Source of the DNA: Caulobacteraceae bacterium
GTDB taxonomy: Bacteria; Pseudomonadota; Alphaproteobacteria; Caulobacterales; Caulobacteraceae
Direction of reading: 5' to 3'
Assembly: GCA_947475735.1 (NCBI GenBank)
Contig: CANJLQ010000016.1
Span: 1 to 64,000, forward strand
Length of the DNA stretch: 64,000 nucleotides
The notes beneath the pieces are model-generated. The model saw only the letters and a program-made list of their open reading frames with translations, did no database searches and had not been told where the DNA came from. Made by a program: the position numbers and the translations under genes. Each line of letters opens with the position of its first letter. Position 1 is the first letter of the stretch. Below, one piece after another: positions 58,448-64,000 of this stretch.

Positions 58448-59191
58448 ATGGCGCTGGGTGACTGGGACTGGGTCGAGGCAGGATCGGGCAAGCTGGCCCG
58501 GGCCGAGGAGATGATGCTCAAGGCGCAGGCGGTCCAGGCGATCGCCATGGCCAGGCTGAAGCCCAAGCGGGCCGAGGCCGTGGCCCGCATCGATCTCGAG
58601 ACGATCCTGCCGCCCGACGGCGCCGTCGCCCGGGCGGCCGAGACTTTGGCGGCCGAGGTCAGCGCGCCCTGGCTCTTCAATCACTCGGCGCGCGCCTATC
58701 TGTGGGCGCGCCTGCTGAACCCCGATCTGAAGTTCGACGATGAAGCGACCTATGTCGCCGTCATGCTGCACGATCTCGGTCTCACGCCGGCCTTCGCCGA
58801 CCGCTCGGGCGAGGAGGTCTGCTTCACCCGCCCGGCGGCGCGCGAGGCCCATCGCCTGACCCGCTCCATGGGCTGGGAAGAAAAACGGGCGAAGCTCGTG
58901 GCCGACGCCATCGCCCTGCATCTCAACGTCGTCGTCGGACCGGAGCGCGGCCCGGAGGCGATAATGGTCCGAATGGGATCGGGCGCTGACGTCGCCGGGC
59001 TGGGACTTGGGAAGATCGCGGCGCCGGTTCGCGACGCCGTCGTGCATCGTCACCCGCGACTGGATCTGAAGGCCTGCATGACCGAGACCCTGGATGTGGA
59101 GACGGCACGCACACCGTGCTGCCGGATCGGCTTCATGTACCGCGCCCTGGGCTTTCGAGACCGGATTCTCGGGGCCCCCTTCGCCGAATAA
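58448..59191 (+). CDS. HD-domain protein (cyanamide hydratase-like)
   Basis: The 247-residue protein has the metal-binding HD pattern: His in FNHSARAYLWARLL (about 78), HD in YVAVMLHDLGLTPAF (about 110), and later His/Asp residues (AIALHLNVVVG; RDAVVHRHPRLD). This layout matches small-molecule HD hydrolases of the cyanamide hydratase group more than nucleotide phosphohydrolases. The ATG at 58448 has GGAG seven bases upstream. The adjacent divergent TetR gene suggests induction by a small compound, perhaps the substrate. Confidence 0.75.
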   Translation: MALGDWDWVEAGSGKLARAEEMMLKAQAVQAIAMARLKPKRAEAVARIDLETILPPDGAVARAAETLAAEVSAPWLFNHSARAYLWARLLNPDLKFDDEATYVAVMLHDLGLTPAFADRSGEEVCFTRPAAREAHRLTRSMGWEEKRAKLVADAIALHLNVVVGPERGPEAIMVRMGSGADVAGLGLGKIAAPVRDAVVHRHPRLDLKACMTETLDVETARTPCCRIGFMYRALGFRDRILGAPFAE

Positions 59192-59508
59192 ACGGCCTGT
59201 CGAAATCGCACCGGCCCGCGCGTCTGTTCTGTGTCCCCGACGATCGGAGATCACTGGATGACCGAACCGTATGCATACCGCCAAGCTTTTGCCCCGTAGC
59301 TGTCGCAGGAGGGACGGACGCCGTTGCGACCCTTGTTCGGTGGCCCCTTCCCGCTCGCTCGAAACAATAAGTCATCAGCTGATGTCTTCAGCTGATGACA
59401 CGCCTGATTATCTCTGCCATACCCCTTGAACGGGCAGTCCCTCGATCTGATCTAGTGGCTGTTACAAAAACAAACGCCCCCTCCCCGGGGCACACTCAAG
59501 ATCGTTCG
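59192..59508. other. 317-bp gap with a strong inverted repeat
   Basis: No gene is seen. The notable content is the perfect 12-bp inverted repeat at 59371-59399 (listed separately) and the region leading to the DoxX gene, with a weak TTGAAC-17-GATCTA promoter-like pair at 59426-59454. A GC-rich short hairpin (CCCCTCCCCGGGG) lies at about 59478-59490. Confidence 0.5.
59371..59399. repeat. Perfect 12-bp inverted repeat (regulatory site?)
   Basis: GTCATCAGCTGA (59371-59382), five bases, then TCAGCTGATGAC (59388-59399). Each arm contains the self-palindromic core CAGCTG. This could be a dimeric regulator's operator or a transcript hairpin. It lies 110 bp upstream of the DoxX gene and has no T run, so it is unlikely to be a terminator. 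Confidence 0.6.
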
Positions 59509-59949
59509 ATGTCCATCACCCTGACGCCCGCGGGTCGCCCCGCCCTGACCCCTGCCCAGCTGCGGCTGCGCGCCAACTATCGCAACCTCGCCCTGTGGAC
59601 GCTGCAGGGATGGGTGGCGATGTTCTTCCTCGCCGCCGGCTACGCCAAGCTGAGCGAGCCGATGGACAATCTGGTCGCCCTGATGACCTGGCCCGCCTAT
59701 GCGAGCGAGAGCCTGGTGCGGGGCCTCGGCCTGGTCGAGGTGGTGATGGCGCTGGGTCTGCTGGCACCCTTGGCGTCGTGGAAGCGGGGTCGCTGGCCGC
59801 TGCTGATCTCGGCGGCGGGCTTGATCGCGCTGCAGACGGTCATGCTGACGATCCACGCGGCCGGCTTGGATATCGGTCTGGCGCTGACGAACATGGTCCT
59901 GTTGGCCATGACGATCCCCGTCCTGCTGGGACGCCGCACGGCCCCCTGA
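59509..59949 (+). CDS. DoxX-family membrane protein
   Basis: The 146-residue protein has four membrane helices (about 28-48, 65-85, 93-112, 118-138). The first (ALWTLQGWVAMFFLAAGYAKLSEPMDNLV) carries the AGYAKL motif of DoxX/DoxD-like proteins. Members take part in quinone- or redox-linked membrane reactions, but the function here is unknown. I chose the ATG at 59509 (MSITLTPAGRP). The inverted repeat upstream may regulate it. Confidence 0.75.
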   Translation: MSITLTPAGRPALTPAQLRLRANYRNLALWTLQGWVAMFFLAAGYAKLSEPMDNLVALMTWPAYASESLVRGLGLVEVVMALGLLAPLASWKRGRWPLLISAAGLIALQTVMLTIHAAGLDIGLALTNMVLLAMTIPVLLGRRTAP

Positions 59950-60032
59950 CATCCGGCCGGAACGGCCACGCTAGCGCCTCAATGTTGGACAAGTCTCCTT
60001 TACACCGCCAAGCGGCGCTTCGGAGACCTGGA

Positions 60033-60974
60033 ATGCGGCTCGCCCTTCTGATCGGCCTCGCAGGCCTTTCGTTGCTCTCTGCACCACAGGCTCGCGCGCA
60101 GGAGCCCGATGCCGATCGTGTCGAGGACATCATCATCATCGCCAGACAGGCCCAGGTCCCGATCTGGGAGGTCAGCCGGGGCGACCGGTCGCTGATCCTG
60201 GTCGGCAACATCCGGGGCCTGCCACGCGACTTCGAATGGAGCCCGGCGGGGCTGGAAGCCGCCACGGAACGGGCCGACCGGATCCTGTATCCTCCCGAAG
60301 GTCGGGTGTCGCCGGCGGACATCATCCGGCTGGTCTGGAGAGGGCGCAGCATCGGCACCCTGCCCGAGGGCACGACCAGCGCCGACTATCTGGAGCCCGC
60401 CGTGCAGGCGCGGCTTGAGGCCGTGATGGCCGACGAGCGGAGCGACCGGTGGCGGACCCGGGGGCTCTTCCTGCTCGGCTTCGATCTGATGAACGACAAG
60501 GCGGGCTTTCGTCGAGGCGGGCGCGATGCCGAGGATGCCGTGCGATCGGCTGCCCGACGGGCCCGCGTGCCCGGCGAGGCGGTCGGCTTCGTGCGAGGCG
60601 ACGAGATCGTCGACAATCTTCTGACCCAGCCGCCGGCCACCTATGTCCCCTGTGTCGCGGCGGGCGTCGGTGCAGCGGAAGCCGGGCCAGAGGGCTTCGT
60701 CTTCCGCGCCGAGGACTGGCGGGCCCGACGGGTGCCGGCGGTGATCGAGAACCCCCTGGACGTCGCGCTGGGCCAGTGCTGGCCGTGGGGCGATCCGGAA
60801 ATCGGGCCACAGTTGCGCGGCCAGTGGCTGACGGCGCTGTCGGCCGCGATCGATCAGCCCGGCGTCACCCTCGCCGTCGCGCCGCTGAGGCTGCTGGCCG
60901 AGCCCGGTGGAGTGCTGGACGGCCTCGAGTCCGACGGATTCGAGATCGTCGGACCCGAGTGGCGCACGGACTGA
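60033..60974 (+). CDS. TraB/GumN-family secreted protein
   Basis: The 313-residue precursor has a signal peptide (MRLALLIGLAGLSLLSAPQARAQ). The VPIWEVSRGDRSLILVGNIRGLPRDFEWSP segment matches the start of the TraB/GumN family, in which W-x-V/I...LxGTxH is usual; here the position normally held by His is not obvious. TraB proteins are proposed metalloproteases, so catalytic activity here is doubtful. GGAG lies seven bases before the ATG. It converges with tldD, with four bases between stops. Confidence 0.65.
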   Translation: MRLALLIGLAGLSLLSAPQARAQEPDADRVEDIIIIARQAQVPIWEVSRGDRSLILVGNIRGLPRDFEWSPAGLEAATERADRILYPPEGRVSPADIIRLVWRGRSIGTLPEGTTSADYLEPAVQARLEAVMADERSDRWRTRGLFLLGFDLMNDKAGFRRGGRDAEDAVRSAARRARVPGEAVGFVRGDEIVDNLLTQPPATYVPCVAAGVGAAEAGPEGFVFRAEDWRARRVPAVIENPLDVALGQCWPWGDPEIGPQLRGQWLTALSAAIDQPGVTLAVAPLRLLAEPGGVLDGLESDGFEIVGPEWRTD

Positions 60975-60978
60975 TCCG

Positions 60979-62409
60979 CTAGACCGCCGTTCCACCGACC
61001 GTGAGCCCGCCCATCTTCAGGCTCGGCTGGCCGATGCCAACCGGCACCCCCTGCCCCGCCTTGCCGCAGACGCCGACACCGGGGTCGAACTCGAAGTCGT
61101 TTCCGACCATTTCGATCTTGGTCAACGCCGTCGCGCCGTCGCCGATCAGGGTCGCGCCGCGCACCGGGGCGGTGATCTTGCCGTCCTCGATCAGATAGGC
61201 CTCGGTGCACTGGAAGACGAACTTGCCGTTGGCGATATCGACCTGGCCGCCACCGAAGTTGGCCGCATAGAGTCCTCGCTTGGTAGAGGCGATCATGTCG
61301 GCGCGAGAGGCGTCGCCGTTCTCCATGAAGGTGTTGGTCATGCGCGGCATGGGCATATGGGCGAAGGATTGACGCCTCCCGTTGCCGGTCGCGGCGACGC
61401 CCATCTGACGCGCGCTCAGCCGGTCGTGCATCAGCCCGACCATGATGCCGTCCTCGATCAGCACGGTGCGGCTGGTCGGCGTGCCCTCGTCGTCCACCGT
61501 CAGGGAGCCGCGCCGCCCGGCGATGGAGCCGTCGTCGACCACGGTCACGCCCGGCGCCGCCACCCGCTTGCCCATCATGCCGGTGAAGACCGACGATCCC
61601 TTCCTGTGGAAATCGCCCTCGAACCCGTGGCCGATGGCCTCGTGCAGCAGGACGCCGGGCCAGCCGGCGGCCAGCACCACGTCCATCTCTCCGGCCGGGC
61701 AGTCGACGGCGTCCAGATTGACCACGGCCTGACGGATGGCCTCGTCCACCTGGGCCTGCCAGCGAGCGGGCTGGATCCAGGTCTCGAAGCCGGCCCGGCC
61801 ACCGGCGCCCGTCGAGGCGCTTTCGCGACGGCCGTCCTTTTCGACGGTGACGGAGATGTTCAGGCGAACCAGCGGTCGCACGTCGTCGACGCTGAGCGCA
61901 TCGGCCCGCAGGATCTGGATGGCGCGTCGCTCTCCGACCAGGGTCGCGGAAACCTGGACGACGCGCGGATCGCGGGCGCGGGCGAAGGCGTCGATCTCCT
62001 GCAGCAGGGCGATCTTGTCTGAGAAGGCGGGCGACGCGAGGGGATCGACGGGTTCGTACAGGCGCTGGTTCGTCGCGCGCGGGGCTTCGGCCGTCACACC
62101 CGCATGGCCGGACTTGGCCAAGGCCGAGGCGTCGGCGGCGCGGCGGAGGGCGGCGGCGCTGATCTCGTTGGCGTGGGCGTAGCCGGCGGTTTCTCCGGCC
62201 ACGACGCGCAGGCCGAAGCCCTCGTTGGCGTCATAGGCCGCGGACTTCAGACGCCCGTCGTCGAAGACCAGGGACTCCAGCTCGGAGCGTTCCAGGAACA
62301 GCTCCCCATCGTCGGCGCCGTGGAGCGCGGTCTGCAGGATCGACAGGGCTTCTTCGGGCTCGACGCCGGAGGTTTCGAGCAGGGGCGGCGGAGGAACGTG
62401 GACGGTCAT
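60979..62409 (-). CDS. tldD: Metalloprotease TldD
   Basis: TldD works with TldE/PmbA to cut unfolded peptides such as microcin precursors and CcdA antitoxin. The 476-residue protein has the active-site motif LLHEAIGHGFEGDFHRKGSS (HExxxH, about residue 263) and the third metal ligand region near the C-terminus (DFEFDPGVGVCGKAGQGVPVG). Its partner TldE is not in this window. It stands alone on the minus strand. Confidence 0.95.
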   Translation of the reverse strand: MTVHVPPPPLLETSGVEPEEALSILQTALHGADDGELFLERSELESLVFDDGRLKSAAYDANEGFGLRVVAGETAGYAHANEISAAALRRAADASALAKSGHAGVTAEAPRATNQRLYEPVDPLASPAFSDKIALLQEIDAFARARDPRVVQVSATLVGERRAIQILRADALSVDDVRPLVRLNISVTVEKDGRRESASTGAGGRAGFETWIQPARWQAQVDEAIRQAVVNLDAVDCPAGEMDVVLAAGWPGVLLHEAIGHGFEGDFHRKGSSVFTGMMGKRVAAPGVTVVDDGSIAGRRGSLTVDDEGTPTSRTVLIEDGIMVGLMHDRLSARQMGVAATGNGRRQSFAHMPMPRMTNTFMENGDASRADMIASTKRGLYAANFGGGQVDIANGKFVFQCTEAYLIEDGKITAPVRGATLIGDGATALTKIEMVGNDFEFDPGVGVCGKAGQGVPVGIGQPSLKMGGLTVGGTAV

Positions 62410-62494
62410 CCCGGCAAGATAGGGAGGGGAAGCCGCGCCGTCACCTGCGTCCGTTTCTTCTCCCGCAAGGGGAGAAGGAAAGCCGGCGTCGCTC

Positions 62495-63343
62495 CTATCG
62501 CCCTGTCACTTCCACTGACCGGGTTGTGGAGACGGTGACCGGAGGCGTGTCGGACACACGCCGCTCCGACCGGAAGCTGACCACATCGATGTCGCCCGAA
62601 CCCGAGACCGACTGGTTCAGCGTCGCGGGCCGTTCTGTCAGCTCGACGTCACCCGAGCCCGAGATCGAGATGTCGGCCTGGCCAGTCGGGCCCAGACGCG
62701 CCTCGCCGGATCCGGCGATGGCGACGTTGGCGTCGGTCAGGGTCAGACGGGAAAGGTCGGCCTCGCCGGAGCCGGAGATGTCGAGCTCCAGCGTCGTGGC
62801 GCGGCCGTCGACCTCGATCTCGCCCGAGCCGGACAGGTCGATGGCCAGGGCCGTCTGGTCGTAGTCGCGGATCTTCACGTCCGAGGACCCTTCGACGTCG
62901 AAGGCGGTGACCGACGGCGCGGTCACGACGATGCTGATCCGCTCGGAATCCGACCAGCCGTTCAGCGAGCCGTTTTCCCAGCGCAGGGTGACGCGCTCGG
63001 GCCCGTCCTCCATCCAGATGCGCGAGCCCTGGACGCGGACGCGGTCGATGACGGCCTGGGGTCCGGTGATGACGACGGTGTTGGCTTCGCCCTGGACGTA
63101 GGTGACCTCGGCGCCGAGATCGAGCTCCAGGCTCTCGCCGCCCTCGAAGGCGACGGACCGGGTGACGTCGGGACCCAGATCCTGGGCGCGGCTGCCGCGG
63201 CGGATGCCGTCCTCGCCGTCGACGAAGGTCCAGGACCAGCCGTTGCCGGCCAGATCGCGGCTGCCCAGGGCCGCGGCCCCGCCGAGGGTGGCCAGCGACA
63301 GGACGAACGCCGCGCCGGCGATGATGAAGAGGGTGCGGATCAT
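62495..63343 (-). CDS. DUF2807 (GIN-domain) envelope protein
   Basis: The 282-residue protein has an N-terminal hydrophobic segment (FIIAGAAFVLSLATLGGAAAL) as signal or anchor. A repetitive beta-helix-like region follows in which short turns of the type LDISGSGEADLSRL, VAIAGSGEARL, ISISGSGDVEL and VSGSGDIDV recur. This is the DUF2807/GIN domain. Such proteins are exported and may act as adhesion or sensing surfaces. It is third in a PadR-DUF1700-DUF2807 operon and overlaps the DUF1700 gene by four bases. Confidence 0.83.
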   Translation of the reverse strand: MIRTLFIIAGAAFVLSLATLGGAAALGSRDLAGNGWSWTFVDGEDGIRRGSRAQDLGPDVTRSVAFEGGESLELDLGAEVTYVQGEANTVVITGPQAVIDRVRVQGSRIWMEDGPERVTLRWENGSLNGWSDSERISIVVTAPSVTAFDVEGSSDVKIRDYDQTALAIDLSGSGEIEVDGRATTLELDISGSGEADLSRLTLTDANVAIAGSGEARLGPTGQADISISGSGDVELTERPATLNQSVSGSGDIDVVSFRSERRVSDTPPVTVSTTRSVEVTGR

Positions 63344-63930
63344 GCCGAAGCTCCCGAGGTCGAGGGGGTGGAGGGGTCGAGCGCCGGCTTCAGCAGCCGG
63401 TAGTGCAGGCGGGCGAACCAGACGAGGCCGTTGACCAGCCAGATGCTGACGATGGCCAGAAGCGCGCCGATCGTGGTCGCCGCCGCCATCAGGCCGAGAC
63501 CGAACAGGATGGCCGCGAGGGGTCCCCCCGGAGGCACCGCGAACGGTCCGGCCACCATCACCGCGCCGCCCGAGAAGAACAGGGCGATGGCGGCGATGAA
63601 GAAGCCGAAGATCGTGCCGATCACGCCCATCAGGATGGGCAGCAGGATCAGGATGTCGATCGCCCCCAGTCCCAGCACCGCGAAGACGGCGGCGGCGGCG
63701 GCGGACGGGTTCTTTTCTTGATGCCAGCGCTGGGCCCCGGCCTCGGCGCGCAGTTCGCGTGCCAGTCGGTCGGGATCACCCAGAGCCGCGGCGACCTCGG
63801 CCTCGGTGCGGCCGGCGGCGAGGCCGTCGTCGAAATGGGTCTCGTAGTCTGCGGAGATCTCGGCGGCGGTCGCGCTGGGCAGGCCGACCAGCCCGGCCCG
63901 GAGGCGACGAAGGAATTCCTGACGGGTCAT
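63340..63930 (-). CDS. DUF1700-family membrane protein
   Basis: The 196-residue protein has a cytoplasmic helical N-terminus (MTRQEFLRRLRAGLVGLP...EISADYETHFDDGLAAGRTEAEVAAALGDPDRLARELRAE). This is the typical DUF1700 beginning. Four membrane helices follow (about 78-170). The function is unknown, but the family is regularly encoded between a PadR regulator and a GIN-domain protein. It overlaps both neighbours by four bases. Confidence 0.85.
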   Translation of the reverse strand: MTRQEFLRRLRAGLVGLPSATAAEISADYETHFDDGLAAGRTEAEVAAALGDPDRLARELRAEAGAQRWHQEKNPSAAAAAVFAVLGLGAIDILILLPILMGVIGTIFGFFIAAIALFFSGGAVMVAGPFAVPPGGPLAAILFGLGLMAAATTIGALLAIVSIWLVNGLVWFARLHYRLLKPALDPSTPSTSGASA

Positions 63931-64000
63931 GCGGGCTCCCCCTGAGCCGGTTGTGTGGATTGAGCGGGCACCGGCGTGACGATGGCGTCGACGGCGCGGG
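63927..64000 (-). CDS. C-terminal end of a probable PadR-family regulator
   Basis: The last 24 codons of a minus-strand gene are visible, ending ...AVDAIVTPVPAQSTQPAQGEPA with the stop at 63929-63927. It overlaps the DUF1700 start by four bases (ATGA). The piece is too short to identify by itself. The PadR assignment is inferred from the common PadR-DUF1700-DUF2807 operon and from the AVDAI-like end of PadR winged-helix proteins. Confidence 0.5.
   Translation of the reverse strand, partial: RAVDAIVTPVPAQSTQPAQGEPA

Overview
The window looks like chromosome from a high-GC alphaproteobacterium of the order Caulobacterales, most likely Brevundimonas or a close relative. This is inferred from protein resemblance, the order yebC-ruvCAB-ybgC-tolQRAB-pal-cpoB-tilS-ftsH, an HWE-family kinase, a large TonB-dependent receptor and an EcfG-type promoter. 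No rRNA and no complete tRNA gene was found.

Positions 1 to about 8856 are an accessory region. It begins inside the end of an IS3-family insertion sequence, whose terminus at about 146 cuts into an unknown reading frame. It ends at a 3' tRNA-Gly (CCC) fragment (8810-8856) of the kind left where an integrative element inserted into a tRNA gene. Between these lie exported or membrane proteins that fit no standard operon: a secreted protein of unknown type, a CHASE2-domain membrane protein without an output domain, a FecR-like secreted protein, a convergent 927-residue TPR-CHAT protein with an apparently intact His/Cys caspase-like dyad, and a small secreted TPR protein. This CHASE2/FecR/CHAT/TPR group is the best candidate for an undescribed system. 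Two stretches (1285-2064 and 7921-8809) contain only decayed sequence.

From 8890 to about 31 kb is ordinary chromosome in short operons: a dicarboxylate-type symporter, a glycosyltransferase, selenium-dependent tRNA modification (selD-mnmH), a glutathione S-transferase, greA with an ELM1-like gene, and trxB. A signalling block follows (BLUF photoreceptor plus response regulator, a GAF-PAS-HWE kinase, and a 1363-residue hybrid kinase behind an EcfG-type promoter), with sleB and dps inside it. Next come a nucleotidyltransferase with thiD, a YeeE-type transporter, and folP with a small regulator and a membrane protein.

From 32 to 45 kb nearly everything is on the minus strand and concerns the cell envelope and DNA repair: yebC, ruvCAB, ybgC, tolQRAB, pal, a DUF3667 gene, cpoB, tilS and ftsH. 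TolA has a proline-rich linker in place of the usual helical domain.

From 45 to 64 kb come two thioesterase/dehydrogenase neighbours and a tightly overlapped four-gene operon (PLP desulfhydrase, Asp/Glu racemase family, nucleoside hydrolase, ribokinase) downstream of a TonB-dependent receptor. These are followed by nhaA, a selO gene carrying an in-frame 63-bp insertion between 7-bp direct repeats, a TetR/HD-domain divergent pair, DoxX and TraB/GumN proteins, tldD, and a PadR-DUF1700-DUF2807 operon cut by the window end.

Domain and family names come from reading motifs in the translated sequence. No database search was run.
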